Assembly: GCA_044352985.1 (NCBI GenBank)
Contig: JBILCU010000001.1
Location: 124,001-188,000 of the forward strand
From: JADJDM01 sp044352985
GTDB lineage: Bacteria > Bacteroidota > Bacteroidia > B-17B0 > Aurantibacillaceae
DNA length: 64,000 nt
Direction: 5' to 3'
In this document: piece by piece, positions 25,979 through 35,952 of the stretch
Layout of the letters: the number at the start of each line of letters is the position of its first letter
Position numbering within the stretch: the stretch's first letter is position 1
Translations under genes and position numbers: made by a program
The notes under the pieces: generated by a model
Told to the model about the DNA's origin: nothing
Database searches by the model: none
The model's input: only the letters and a program-made list of their open reading frames with translations

Positions 25979-26395
25979 TTATAATTGAATCTTTTTTCGT
26001 GTTGATTTTAGTTCACTTGCTGCTCTTTTATGTTTTTCTTTTTTAATCTTTGAAGATTTAGTTGGTTTAGTTGCTACTCTTTTTTTCTCTTTAAAGAAAC
26101 TTTTTTCAATTAAAAACAATAACTTTTTTTCCGCTAATTTTTTATTTCTTAGCTGTGAACGTTCGCTATCTTCTGAAACGTGCAACACCCCATCTGTACT
26201 GATTTTATTTTTTAATTTAGTAAACAAAATCAATTTTTGTTCTTCATCTAAACATTCCGAATTTTTAACATCAAAAAACAACTCTACCTTGGAGGATACT
26301 TTATTTACGTGCTGTCCGCCCTTACCTCCACTTCGCGCGGTTGTAATGGTTACACTTTTTAAAATGCATAATGTTAGTAAAGAGTTTTTGTTCAT
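25979..26395 (-). CDS. arfB: ArfB-type alternative ribosome-rescue hydrolase
   Basis: 138 residues with the release-factor GGQ loop (ARSGGKGGQHVNKVSSKVEL), ISTDGVLHVSEDSERSQLRN, and a basic C-terminal tail (RVATKPTKSSKIKKEKHKRA) that enters the mRNA channel of stalled ribosomes. It hydrolyses peptidyl-tRNA on non-stop complexes without a stop codon. Size matches YaeJ/ArfB, far smaller than RF1/RF2. Confidence 0.93.
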   Translation of the reverse strand: MNKNSLLTLCILKSVTITTARSGGKGGQHVNKVSSKVELFFDVKNSECLDEEQKLILFTKLKNKISTDGVLHVSEDSERSQLRNKKLAEKKLLFLIEKSFFKEKKRVATKPTKSSKIKKEKHKRAASELKSTRKKIQL

Positions 26396-26435
26396 GAAGC
26401 AAGCATCTAATTAACAATCTAAATTAGTAAAGAAT

Positions 26436-27740
26436 ATGAACATAATAAAATGCATTTGCTTATTCTGTTTGCTCGCCATTCAAGTTAATGCGCAGCAGAA
26501 AATAAATAAACAGATTATTGAAAACAGATTAAATCAATACCTTGACTTTAATGGCTCTTTATCGAAACTCATTAAAGTATCTTCCTCCGATATCAAAATA
26601 TTTACAACTGAAAATGATGTAAAAAAAAATAATCCGTCATTATTCTTAGCATTTGATGAAATCGAATTTTTTAATTTACTCATACAAAAACTTCCACTTG
26701 ATTCGGTAGCAATACTACTTAAAAATAAAAAAAATAATTTATGGACAGATAATGAACGCGACTACTTTTTTTCAAATTACTCTTCATTAAAAAAAGAAAA
26801 AAACACATCAAAAAAATTAGAAGGAATTAAAATCGCAATTGATCCAGGTCACATTGCCGGAAACCATGCTATGGCACTTATTGAAGGGAAAAATTTAAAA
26901 TTCTCTAAAAAAAATTATCCTCAATTAAAAAAAGACAGCATATTAATAGCAGAAGGCATTTTAACCTATGCAACTGCACAAATTTTAAAAGCTCAATTAG
27001 AGAATGACGGCGCAGAAGTGTTTTTAACTCGAAGCGAAAATTTAACCGCTTTTGGAATAACGTATGACGAATGGCTGTTAAAGAAAAAAAATAAATTCCT
27101 AGATTCATTATTTGCCAGTGGTAAAATAAGTTTATCTAAAAAGGATGCATTAAAGAAAAAGAATAAAAAAGAATTTTTTTATGATTTTTTCAGAGACATT
27201 GATTTGGTAAAGCGCGCAGAGTTAATTAACAAATTTAAGCCGGATGCAAGCATCATTATACATTACAATGTTGATGAAAAAAACAACAATTGGGAAAAGC
27301 CTACGACCAAGAATTTCTGTATGGCTTTTATACCAGGGGCATTTGATGCGAAAATTTTACAAACAGATATTGCAAGAACAAATTTAATACGATTGCTGTT
27401 AAGTAATCATTTATCGCTATCTGAAAAGTTATCCTCGCTAACGGTAAATGAATTTCATGAAAAATTAACTATTCCAATTGCCACAAAAAAGGATGCAGAT
27501 TATCTTTTAAATAATTGTAAATATACCTCAAAAGAAGGTGTTTATTGCAGAAATCTGGCACTCTGCCGACTTATACAATCGCCATTGGTGTATGGAGAAT
27601 GTTTGTATCAGGATAACCTGAATGAATATGAGGTTTTAAGTAAAACTGATAAAATTTATTTTGGCATAAAAACCAATGATCGCGTAAAACAAGTTGCCGA
27701 TGCTTATTATGAAGCCATACTAAATTATTTTAATGAATAA
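26436..27740 (+). CDS. N-acetylmuramoyl-L-alanine amidase (Amidase_3-like)
   Basis: 434 residues with a signal peptide (IKCICLFCLLAIQVNAQ). The Amidase_3 core starts at ~residue 130: IKIAIDPGHIAGNHAM (first zinc His), LKAQLENDGAEVFLTRSEN, and DASIIIHYNVDEKNN (second zinc His). It would cut the lactyl-peptide amide bond in peptidoglycan in the periplasm. A ~45-residue lysine-rich insert (KKNKFLDSLFASGKISLSKK) splits the catalytic domain, which is unusual. The assignment to substrate is by family only. Confidence 0.8.
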   Translation: MNIIKCICLFCLLAIQVNAQQKINKQIIENRLNQYLDFNGSLSKLIKVSSSDIKIFTTENDVKKNNPSLFLAFDEIEFFNLLIQKLPLDSVAILLKNKKNNLWTDNERDYFFSNYSSLKKEKNTSKKLEGIKIAIDPGHIAGNHAMALIEGKNLKFSKKNYPQLKKDSILIAEGILTYATAQILKAQLENDGAEVFLTRSENLTAFGITYDEWLLKKKNKFLDSLFASGKISLSKKDALKKKNKKEFFYDFFRDIDLVKRAELINKFKPDASIIIHYNVDEKNNNWEKPTTKNFCMAFIPGAFDAKILQTDIARTNLIRLLLSNHLSLSEKLSSLTVNEFHEKLTIPIATKKDADYLLNNCKYTSKEGVYCRNLALCRLIQSPLVYGECLYQDNLNEYEVLSKTDKIYFGIKTNDRVKQVADAYYEAILNYFNE

Positions 27741-27797
27741 ATTATCTCTTTTTTCCATTTTATCTCTAAGATTTGATTGTATCTTCGCACTAAAAAA

Positions 27798-28835
27798 ATG
27801 CTCGAAAATAAATCAAGAACTGAACTTTCTACACTTGGCGAATTTGGATTAATAGACCATTTAACCCAACATTTTGAAACCATAAACTCTTCTACAATTA
27901 AAGGAGTTGGTGATGATGCTGCCGTTTTAGATAATGGCGAATTGTGTTCGGTAATAACAACAGACATGCTAATTGAAGGAGTACATTTTGATTTAAGTTA
28001 TGTGCCATTAAAACATTTGGGCTACAAAGCTGTAATTGTAAACCTTTCAGATGTGTGTGCCATGAATGCCCAGCCTAAACAAATTACAGTTAGCATTGCT
28101 GTTAGCAGTAGATTTTCGTTAGAAGCACTGGAAGAATTATACATGGGCATAAAAGCAGCATGTGCCAATTATAAAGTTGATTTAATTGGCGGCGATACAT
28201 GTAGCTCACGTTCGGGTTTAGTTATTAGCGTTACTGCTATTGGCGAAGCAAAAAAAGAAGATATTGTTTACCGCAATGGCGCAAAAGAAAAAGACCTCAT
28301 CTGCGTAAGTGGCGATTTAGGAGGCGCTTACATGGGCTTACAATTATTGGAACGAGAAAAAAGTGTGTTTAAAGATCACCCTAATTTGCAACCAGATTTA
28401 GAAGGCAATGATTATATTTTAGAGCGTCAGTTAAAACCAGAAGCAAGAATAGATATTCCTATTATTTTAAAAAATCTCGATGTTAAACCAACATCCATGA
28501 TTGATATCAGCGATGGACTTGCATCCGAATTATTTCATTTGTGTAAACAATCCGAAACAGGTTGCCAGTTATTTGAAGAAAAAATACCTATTGACCCGAT
28601 GACGCATGAGCGTGCACGCGAGTTCAATATAGACCCAACTGTTTGCGCATTAAGTGGGGGCGAGGATTATGAGTTACTTTTCACTATTCCATTAAGCGAT
28701 TACGATAAAGTTGCCAACAACCCTGATATTACGGTAATAGGGCACATGACACATAAAGATTCAGGCCTGAATTTAGTAACCAAAAACGGATTATCAGCGC
28801 CTCTGAAAGCTCAGGGATGGGATGCGTTTAAATAA
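27798..28835 (+). CDS. thiL: thiamine-phosphate kinase
   Basis: 345 residues from the ATG at 27798; the TTG at 27777 lies in promoter-like sequence (TATCTTCGCAC). ATP-dependent conversion of thiamine monophosphate to the pyrophosphate cofactor. Motifs: TELSTLGEFGLIDHL at the start, GVGDDAAVLD, TTDMLIEGVHFDLSY, LIGGDTCSS, SGDLGGAYMG, MIDISDGLASEL and LSGGEDYELLFTI, all in family order. Confidence 0.95.
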   Translation: MLENKSRTELSTLGEFGLIDHLTQHFETINSSTIKGVGDDAAVLDNGELCSVITTDMLIEGVHFDLSYVPLKHLGYKAVIVNLSDVCAMNAQPKQITVSIAVSSRFSLEALEELYMGIKAACANYKVDLIGGDTCSSRSGLVISVTAIGEAKKEDIVYRNGAKEKDLICVSGDLGGAYMGLQLLEREKSVFKDHPNLQPDLEGNDYILERQLKPEARIDIPIILKNLDVKPTSMIDISDGLASELFHLCKQSETGCQLFEEKIPIDPMTHERAREFNIDPTVCALSGGEDYELLFTIPLSDYDKVANNPDITVIGHMTHKDSGLNLVTKNGLSAPLKAQGWDAFK

Positions 28836-28837
28836 AT

Positions 28838-30385
28838 TTATTTTGCTCCCAAAACAATATATGGAATAAGCATTTCTTCTAATGAAATTCCTCCGTGCTG
28901 AAACGTATTTCTGTAATAATTTACGTAGTAATTAAAGTTATTTGGGTAGGCGAAAAACTTTGTTTCTCTTGCAAAAACATAAACTGAGCTAACATGTTGC
29001 TTAGGCAAAAAAGCATCCTGAGGATTTTTAATTTCAAAAACTTCTTTAGGATTGTAGCTTAACGTTTTCCCTGTTTTGTACCTTAAATTAGTGGTAATAT
29101 TTTTTTCTCCAATAACTTTAATAGCATCTTTTACGTGCACTGTACCATGATCGGTTGCTATAATTAGTTTTCCTTTTTTAGCAGCAATTTGTTTTACCAT
29201 ATCCAATAAAGGAGAATGCTCAAACCACGAACGGGTAATTGAACGATAGGCTGGTTCATCATCTGCTAATTCTCTAATTACTTCCATATCGGTTCGTGCA
29301 TGCGAAAGCATATCAACAAAATTGTAAACGATTACATTTAGTTTATTTTGAATTAAATTCGATATGTTATCTGCCAGTTTTTTTCCTGCTGCATGATTGG
29401 TGATTTTGTTGTATGAGAATTTTATGTTTTTTCCTAAACGTTTTAATTGTTCATTCAACAAATCTTGTTCATGTAAATTTTTTCCTCCTTCTTCTTCATC
29501 ATTCAGCCACCAATTTGGATATTTCTTTTCAATTTCACTTGGTAACAATCCTGCAAAAAAAGCGTTTCGTGCATACTGCGTTGCAGTGGGTAAAATACTG
29601 CACACTATTTCTTCATTTTCTACATTAAAATAATCTGAAATAATGGGTTCAATAATTTTCCACTGATCAAAACGTAAATTATCAATCAGCATTAAAAAAA
29701 CAGGTGTATTACCATCTAAATGTACCGCTATTTTATTTTTAAATAAAGTGTGCGACATAGTAGGTGCATCAATACCTTTCATCCAGGAAATGTAATTTCT
29801 TTCAATGAATTTACAGAACTGAGCATTAGCGTCTGTTTTCTGCATGCTTAAAACATCGAGCATACTTTTATCTTGAGATTTATCAATTTCTAAATCCCAG
29901 TAAATAATTTTTTTGTATAATTCAGACCACTCTTTGAACGATAATTTATCGCTTAAACTCATTCCAATCTGCTGAAAATCTTTACGATATTCTGTATTAG
30001 TTTTTTCGCTTATCAGTTTTTTATTCTGCAGTGTTTTTTTTAGGGATAATAAAATCTGGTTTGGATTAACAGGTTTAATGAGGTAATCTGCAATTTTTGA
30101 ACCGATTGCATCTTCCATAATGTGTTCTTCTTCACTTTTAGTTATCATAATTACCGGAAGATTAGCCTTTATTGTTTTTAATCTTAAAAGTGTTTCCAAT
30201 CCACTTAACCCCGGCATGTTTTCGTCAAGCAAAACTGCGTCAACATTTTTGTATTTAATAATATCAAGCACTTCGTCGCCACTTGTTGCTGTTGTTACCT
30301 GATATCCTTTTTCATTTAAAAATAATATATGTGGTTTCAATAAATCAATTTCATCATCAGCCCAAACCAATTGTATTTTTTCCAT
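28838..30385 (-). CDS. porX: PorX: T9SS response regulator with PglZ/phosphatase domain
   Basis: 515 residues: receiver domain (~1-120, phospho-acceptor Asp54 in VLLDENMPG, ITKSEEEHIM, DYLIKPVNP), a helical linker, then a PglZ alkaline-phosphatase-superfamily domain (~155-515) with FLMLIDNLRFDQW, YNFVDMLSHARTD and IATDHGT metal-site motifs. PorX partners with kinase PorY to control expression and assembly of the type IX secretion machine; the PglZ part is a zinc phosphodiesterase in the studied protein. It converges with thiL (2-bp gap). Confidence 0.95.
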   Translation of the reverse strand: MEKIQLVWADDEIDLLKPHILFLNEKGYQVTTATSGDEVLDIIKYKNVDAVLLDENMPGLSGLETLLRLKTIKANLPVIMITKSEEEHIMEDAIGSKIADYLIKPVNPNQILLSLKKTLQNKKLISEKTNTEYRKDFQQIGMSLSDKLSFKEWSELYKKIIYWDLEIDKSQDKSMLDVLSMQKTDANAQFCKFIERNYISWMKGIDAPTMSHTLFKNKIAVHLDGNTPVFLMLIDNLRFDQWKIIEPIISDYFNVENEEIVCSILPTATQYARNAFFAGLLPSEIEKKYPNWWLNDEEEGGKNLHEQDLLNEQLKRLGKNIKFSYNKITNHAAGKKLADNISNLIQNKLNVIVYNFVDMLSHARTDMEVIRELADDEPAYRSITRSWFEHSPLLDMVKQIAAKKGKLIIATDHGTVHVKDAIKVIGEKNITTNLRYKTGKTLSYNPKEVFEIKNPQDAFLPKQHVSSVYVFARETKFFAYPNNFNYYVNYYRNTFQHGGISLEEMLIPYIVLGAK

Positions 30386-30553
30386 AGTTATAATTTAGAT
30401 TTTCAAAAGTAATAATACCTTATTCGAAGATACGTTAAAATTACTTAAAGCTTAAATACGGCATTTACTAACAACGTTTATTTTATAATTCATTAAAATA
30501 TCAATTAAAGAGAAGAGAATTAATTCATAAACTTGTTTAGAAATTTAAGAAAC

Positions 30554-31492
30554 ATGGAAGATACCAATCAGCAAACCCAGCAAAATAAAGAAGAAAAAAA
30601 GAGAGGCGGAATTTTGCCCTGGATATTATTTGGCGCATCAGTAGTTGTAAATATTTTGCTTTTTGTAAAATATAAAAATGAGTTAAAGCAAACCACTGAA
30701 CAAAAAGAGATTATTAAAACGGTTTTTGTAGATCGTGATAATATTAAAAGTGATTTAGTGAAGTTAAAAGATGAATATGCCAATCTTCAAACAAACGACA
30801 AAAAATTACAAGCAGAAATTGAAGAGAGAAAAGCTCAAATTGAAAGTTTATTGAAAGATGCTGAAAAACATAAAAACGATGCCTACTACATTGCAAAGCT
30901 GAAAAAAGAAACCGAAACGTTAAGAGCAATCATGAAAGGTTATGTACGCACTATCGATTCTTTAAACACACTTAATCAGAAATTAATTGTAGAAAAAAAC
31001 ACCATTTCAGGTGAATTGAATAAGGAAAAAGATAAATCAACACAACTTAATAAAGATAAACAGGCGTTACAAGCTACAGTTGAAAAAGGTTCCGTATTGA
31101 CTTGCTTTAATATTGCAGCTACAGCAATTAATGTAAAATCGGGTGGAAAAAAACAAGTTACTACTTCAAAGGCAAAACGCACAGACAAAATAAAAGTAAC
31201 CTATAGTTTAGGTGAAAATAAAATTGCACGCAGCGGGTCAAAAGATGTTTTCGTGCGTATACTTACCCCTGATGGAAAAGAAATGGCAAAAAGTTACGAT
31301 GACAATTACCGATTTATTTTTAATAATTCGGCAGGTTATTATGCTGGAAAAACAAACATTAATTACAATAATTCCGAAGTAGGTGTAGTTACCGTTTGTG
31401 AAGGCAGTGAGCCGTTTTTACCAGGAAAATACATTATTGAAATTACTGCAGATGGCGCTGTAATTGGCCAAAGCACACTCACACTTGATTAA
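30554..31492 (+). CDS. membrane-anchored coiled-coil protein, unknown function
   Basis: 312 residues from ATG 30554 (TTG 30533 would add seven). Lysine-rich cytoplasmic head, one membrane helix (~21-40: GILPWILFGASVVVNILLFV), a long periplasmic coiled coil (~45-170, KLKDEYANLQTNDKKLQAEI), and a C-terminal beta domain (TAINVKSGGKKQVTTSKAKR, VFVRILTPDGKEMA, PGKYIIEITADG). It resembles conserved Bacteroidota proteins of the same layout often left as hypothetical. Shares a divergent promoter region with porX, so a link to the envelope is possible but unproven. Confidence 0.65.
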   Translation: MEDTNQQTQQNKEEKKRGGILPWILFGASVVVNILLFVKYKNELKQTTEQKEIIKTVFVDRDNIKSDLVKLKDEYANLQTNDKKLQAEIEERKAQIESLLKDAEKHKNDAYYIAKLKKETETLRAIMKGYVRTIDSLNTLNQKLIVEKNTISGELNKEKDKSTQLNKDKQALQATVEKGSVLTCFNIAATAINVKSGGKKQVTTSKAKRTDKIKVTYSLGENKIARSGSKDVFVRILTPDGKEMAKSYDDNYRFIFNNSAGYYAGKTNINYNNSEVGVVTVCEGSEPFLPGKYIIEITADGAVIGQSTLTLD

Positions 31493-31508
31493 TCACTATT
31501 AAAATTAC

Positions 31509-31877
31509 ATGCGAGCTTTTTATTCAATAGTATTGTTAATGGGCTCTAATGTTTTTATGACGTTCGCATGGTATGGTCATTTACGATTTAAAGAATTTAA
31601 ATTTCTTGAAAACAAAGGTTTACTCTTCTTTATACTAATCAGCTGGGCAATTGCTTTTTTTGAATACTGTCTTCAGGTGCCTGCCAATAGAATTGGGCAT
31701 TTAAGCAATGGTGGCCCGTTTAATTTAATGCAATTAAAAGTGCTACAAGAAGTAATTTCGCTATTGGTTTTTTTAGTTTTTACACTTTTCATTTTTAAAA
31801 ACGAAGAAATTAAATGGAATCATTTGGCTGCTATTTGTTGTATAATTGCTGCTGTTTACTTTGTGTTTAAAAAATAA
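31509..31877 (+). CDS. DMT-family (DUF486) membrane protein
   Basis: 122 residues with four membrane helices. Matches DUF486: FAWYGHLRF, ISWAIAFFEYCLQVPANRIG, LKVLQEVISLLVF, and FKNEEIKWNHLAA near the end. The family is a small relative of drug/metabolite transporters; substrate unknown. Its stop abuts the meaB start (TAAATG), so the two are coupled. Confidence 0.88.
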   Translation: MRAFYSIVLLMGSNVFMTFAWYGHLRFKEFKFLENKGLLFFILISWAIAFFEYCLQVPANRIGHLSNGGPFNLMQLKVLQEVISLLVFLVFTLFIFKNEEIKWNHLAAICCIIAAVYFVFKK

Positions 31878-32852
31878 ATGAGCAAACTACTTTCTATAAC
31901 TGAATACGTAAACGGAATTACTTCCGGAAATATTTCAGTATTAAGTAAAGCCATTACCCTCATTGAATCTAGAAAGGTAGAGCATCAAGAATTAGCGTCA
32001 CAACTAATTGAAACTATATTGCCATTTTCTGGAAAGTCCATGCGTATTGGAATCACAGGAGTTCCAGGTGTTGGTAAAAGTACATTCATAGATACATTTG
32101 GAATTCATTTGCTTAATGAACATAAAAAAGTAGCCGTTTTAGCAATTGACCCAAGCAGCAGTATTAGCAAAGGCAGCATTTTAGGTGATAAAACCAGAAT
32201 GGAAAATTTATCTGTTCATCCAAAAGCGTTTATTCGCCCCACAGCTTCGGGTGGTAGTTTGGGCGGAGTAACCTATAAAACAAAAGAAACTATTTTACTA
32301 TGTGAAGCTGCGGGCTTTGATTCCATTATTGTAGAAACAGTTGGGGTTGGACAGAGTGAAACGGAAGTAAATAGTATAACCGACTTTTTTTTATTATTGA
32401 TGCTAACTGGCGCAGGTGATGAATTACAAGGAATAAAACGAGGCATTATGGAAATGGCTGATGGAATTGTAATTACAAAAGCCGATGGAAACAACATCAA
32501 TAAAGCAAAATCTGCACGAGCTGAATTTGCAAATGCCCTGCACTTTTTTCCTCCTTCCGAATCGGGCTGGATTCCTGAAGTAAAAACCTGTTCAGCAATT
32601 GAAAAAACAGGGATGGAAGATGTTTTGACGATGATTGATAAGTACCATCGCCATACATTGACAAATGGATTTTTTCATGAAAAAAGAAAAAATCAAAACC
32701 TCATTTCTTTCCAAAAATTATTGGATGAACAATTGAAAAAACAATTTTTATCATCACAACAAATTAAAAATCAAATTACCGAATTGAATCAAAAAGTAGA
32801 GCAAGGAATCATAAGTCCTTATGGTGCTGTTAAATCGATTAATTGGTCATAA
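31878..32852 (+). CDS. meaB: MeaB-type GTPase, chaperone of methylmalonyl-CoA mutase
   Basis: 324 residues. G3E GTPase: Walker A GVPGVGKST (61-69), AIDPSSSISKGSILGDKTRM, IIVETVGVGQSE, and VITKADG specificity loop (TKAD). MeaB loads and protects adenosylcobalamin-dependent methylmalonyl-CoA mutase. No mutase gene is in the window; the acyl-CoA carboxylase beta subunit 1.4 kb away may belong to the same propionate route. Confidence 0.92.
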   Translation: MSKLLSITEYVNGITSGNISVLSKAITLIESRKVEHQELASQLIETILPFSGKSMRIGITGVPGVGKSTFIDTFGIHLLNEHKKVAVLAIDPSSSISKGSILGDKTRMENLSVHPKAFIRPTASGGSLGGVTYKTKETILLCEAAGFDSIIVETVGVGQSETEVNSITDFFLLLMLTGAGDELQGIKRGIMEMADGIVITKADGNNINKAKSARAEFANALHFFPPSESGWIPEVKTCSAIEKTGMEDVLTMIDKYHRHTLTNGFFHEKRKNQNLISFQKLLDEQLKKQFLSSQQIKNQITELNQKVEQGIISPYGAVKSINWS

Positions 32853-32882
32853 CACGTATTGCTTAAGTTTTTGGAACTAGCA

Positions 32883-34238
32883 TTATTTTTTATCTAGTAG
32901 AAAAACAAAAGAAGCTATAGCTGCAGCACCAAGTTCAAGTTCTCGTTTATTAACATTTTCAAAAACATCACTTGGGGCATGATGAAAGTCAAAATAACGT
33001 TGTGAGTCGGGTACGAAACTATAAAGTGTTATGGCGGGAAAATAATTTTTCAGTGGCCCGATATCAACACCACCACTTCCTTTATCAAAAACATGTAAAT
33101 CATAATTTTTAAAATTAGCCGCAATTGATTGCAGCCATTTTAATTCGTTATCATTTCCATCAGAAACAAAACCGCGAGGTGCAAATCCACCTCTATCACT
33201 TTCAAGAGCGGCAATATGTTTTTCTTTTTTTTCTGATGCTATTTTGGCGTATGCTTTTCCTCCTGCGTTGCCATTTTCTTCATTCATAAAAAACACAACA
33301 CGTACGGTATGTTTTGGTTTTATGTTTATTGATTTTAAGATTCGAAAAGCTTCCAAACAATGAATTACTCCTGCTCCATCATCGTGTGCCCCTTCTCCGG
33401 TATCCCATGAATCGAGATGACCCCCAATGGTAATTATTTCATCAGGTAATTCACTGCCTTTAATTTCTCCGATTACATTAAATGAAGGACTTTCCGGATA
33501 CAATCTGCAATCCATTTCAAAAGAAAAAGTGACCTGATTATTTTTTAAAGCAGATGATAATAAATCGGCATCATTTATTGAAATGGCTGCAGCAGGTATT
33601 TTTGGAACGCTATCGTTGTAATATAATGAACCGGTATGTGGATGTTCATCATGAGACAATGATAATGATCTAATGATTACAGCTTTTGCACCAAAACGTG
33701 AAGCTTCCACTGCCCCATCTCCCCTAATGGGGAAACAACTTCCATAAGCTTTAAAGGTTTGAATGAAAGCATCATCCATTTTTTGATTAATAAAAACAAT
33801 CTTATTTTTTATTTCTTTTGGATTACTTTTCTTTAAAGCGTCAAGTGAATTAAATTCAATCACATCACCAGAAATTAATCCATTTGTTCCAATTGAACCG
33901 CCTAAAGCCAATAAATGAACTTTGTTTATTTTCTCTTGTAACTGAAACCATCCTGCCTCTGTATTACCCCTTTCCCAGTGCGGAACCATAATGGGCTGCA
34001 AGGTTACTTTATCAAAGCCATACGATAACATTTTTTGTTCGCTCCATTTCACGGCCATTTCAGCTTGGGCAGATCCACTTAATCTGGCACCAATGTTTTT
34101 ACATAATTCCCGTAAATCTTCGTAGCTTTTGCCATTTAACAGTGCCTCATTGTAAATGGAACGAATAATACTGCTATCAGGCGTTTGAGCATAACTACAA
34201 GAAAGGTTTACAAAAAGGAGAAGGAGAAAAAATCTCAT
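32883..34238 (-). CDS. secreted M28-family zinc aminopeptidase
   Basis: 451 residues with a signal peptide (FLLLLFVNLSCSYAQ). After a protease-associated-like insert (~80-220) comes the M28 core: first metal site GGHLDSWDTGEGAHDDGAGV (His, Asp), EENGNAGGKAYA (catalytic Glu-Glu), and C-terminal FDFHHAPSDVFENV (last His). It removes N-terminal residues from peptides in the periplasm or medium, as in carboxypeptidase Q-like members. Confidence 0.9.
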   Translation of the reverse strand: MRFFLLLLFVNLSCSYAQTPDSSIIRSIYNEALLNGKSYEDLRELCKNIGARLSGSAQAEMAVKWSEQKMLSYGFDKVTLQPIMVPHWERGNTEAGWFQLQEKINKVHLLALGGSIGTNGLISGDVIEFNSLDALKKSNPKEIKNKIVFINQKMDDAFIQTFKAYGSCFPIRGDGAVEASRFGAKAVIIRSLSLSHDEHPHTGSLYYNDSVPKIPAAAISINDADLLSSALKNNQVTFSFEMDCRLYPESPSFNVIGEIKGSELPDEIITIGGHLDSWDTGEGAHDDGAGVIHCLEAFRILKSINIKPKHTVRVVFFMNEENGNAGGKAYAKIASEKKEKHIAALESDRGGFAPRGFVSDGNDNELKWLQSIAANFKNYDLHVFDKGSGGVDIGPLKNYFPAITLYSFVPDSQRYFDFHHAPSDVFENVNKRELELGAAAIASFVFLLDKK

Positions 34239-34266
34239 GTTGATGTATTGTTTTTGAAAGATAAAA

Positions 34267-35895
34267 CTAGGTTTGTATCATCCCAACATTGTATCTTTTT
34301 GTAATGGGTGCGTGATTGGCCATTTCAATTCCCATACTGATCACTTTACGAGTTTCTAATGGATTAATGATACCATCTGTCCACAAACGAGCTGCTGCGT
34401 AATAAGGAGTTGTTTGAGAATCGTAACGATCTTTTATTTTATTAAAGAGTTCGTTTTCTTTTTCAGGAGTAATTTCTTCACCTTTTGCTTTTAAGCTTGC
34501 CACTTCAATTTGAACAAGCACTTTAGCAGCCTGGGCTCCGCCCATTACAGCTATTTGTCCAGTTGGCCAAGAATAAATTAATCTTGGATCATAAGCTTTA
34601 CCACACATGGCATAGTTTGCGGCTCCGTAGGAGTTTCCAACTATAATGGTAAATTTAGGCACTACCGAATTACTCATAGCATTAACCAGCTTGGCTCCAT
34701 CTTTAATGATTCCACCATGCTCGCTTCGAGAACCAACCATAAATCCAGTTGCATCTTGTAAAAACACCAAAGGTATTTTTCGTTGGTTGCAATTCATAAT
34801 AAAACGTGCTGCTTTGTCGGCACTATCGCTATAAATTACGCCGCCAAATTGCATTTCGCCTTTTTTGCTTTTTACCACTTTGCGCTGATTTGCTACAATA
34901 CCAACAGCCCAGCCATTAACGCGTGCCAATCCGCAAATGATGCTCTTACCATACAATTCTTTGTATTCATCAAACTCCGAATTATCAACCAATCGATGAA
35001 TGATTTCATACATATCGTATTGTTTATCGCGTGTATCAGGAATGATTCCGTAAATATCTTTTACATCTTTTTTTGGTTGTACCGGAGCTACACGATCAAA
35101 ACCTGCTTTATCAGGCTCTCCCAGCTTATCCATAATTTGTTTGATACGGTTCAAACAATCTTTATCATCCAAACATTTATTATCGGTAACTCCCGAAATT
35201 TCGCACTGAGTTGTTGCACCACCAAGTGTTTCGTTATCGATGTTTTCACCAATTGCAGCTTTCACTAAATAAGAGCCGGCTAAAAAGATACTTCCTGTTT
35301 TATCTACAATCATGGCTTCATCACTCATAATGGGCAAGTAAGCACCGCCCGCCACACAGCTCCCCATAATAGCAGCAATTTGAATGATGCCCATTGAACT
35401 CATTACCGCATTGTTCCTGAAGATACGGCCAAAGTGTTCTTTGTCTGGAAAAATTTCATCCTGCATAGGCAAATAAACACCTGCGCTATCCACTAAATAA
35501 ATAATAGGTAAACGATTTTCAATGGCAATTTCCTGAGCACGTAGATTTTTCTTTCCAGTTATCGGAAACCAAGCGCCTGCTTTAACAGTAGCGTCATTAG
35601 CAACAACAATGCACAATCTTTTCTTTACATAACCAATAACAACCACAACGCCACCACTTGGGCAACCGCCATGCTCTTTATACATGTCTTCACCTGCAAA
35701 AGCACCAACTTCAATGCGCTCGCTATTTTCATCCAATAAAAAATCAATACGTTCACGAGCGGTTAGTTTGCCTTGTTCGTGCAATTTATCAATACGGCTT
35801 TTTCCGCCACCTAAATAGACTTTTCCAAGCTTTTGCTCTAACTGAGAAATCAGTAAGCGCATTTTATCGTCGTTTTTATTAAATTCTAAATCCAT
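34267..35895 (-). CDS. acyl-CoA carboxylase beta subunit (carboxyltransferase)
   Basis: 542 residues. Two crotonase-like halves: the N half with ARERIDFLLDENS, LPIIYLVDSAGVYLPMQDE and GSCVAGGAYLPIMSDE, the C half with NQRKIPLVFLQDATGFMVGS, GNSYGAANYAMCGKAYDPRL and a QAAKVL stretch. It transfers carboxyl from carboxybiotin to an acyl-CoA; sequence is closest in style to methylcrotonyl-CoA carboxylase beta (YLPMQDE, DPRLIYSWP), but propionyl-CoA cannot be excluded. No alpha subunit is next to it. Confidence 0.9.
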   Translation of the reverse strand: MDLEFNKNDDKMRLLISQLEQKLGKVYLGGGKSRIDKLHEQGKLTARERIDFLLDENSERIEVGAFAGEDMYKEHGGCPSGGVVVVIGYVKKRLCIVVANDATVKAGAWFPITGKKNLRAQEIAIENRLPIIYLVDSAGVYLPMQDEIFPDKEHFGRIFRNNAVMSSMGIIQIAAIMGSCVAGGAYLPIMSDEAMIVDKTGSIFLAGSYLVKAAIGENIDNETLGGATTQCEISGVTDNKCLDDKDCLNRIKQIMDKLGEPDKAGFDRVAPVQPKKDVKDIYGIIPDTRDKQYDMYEIIHRLVDNSEFDEYKELYGKSIICGLARVNGWAVGIVANQRKVVKSKKGEMQFGGVIYSDSADKAARFIMNCNQRKIPLVFLQDATGFMVGSRSEHGGIIKDGAKLVNAMSNSVVPKFTIIVGNSYGAANYAMCGKAYDPRLIYSWPTGQIAVMGGAQAAKVLVQIEVASLKAKGEEITPEKENELFNKIKDRYDSQTTPYYAAARLWTDGIINPLETRKVISMGIEMANHAPITKRYNVGMIQT

Positions 35896-35952
35896 AAATA
35901 ATTAAATTGAGTTTCAAATATATTTGAAAATACTCAACCTAAAAATTAAAAT

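Noticed and set aside
34783..35268. 161-codon frame opposite the acyl-CoA carboxylase gene
   Set aside because: Fully inside a highly conserved gene on the other strand, with no family features; a shadow frame.
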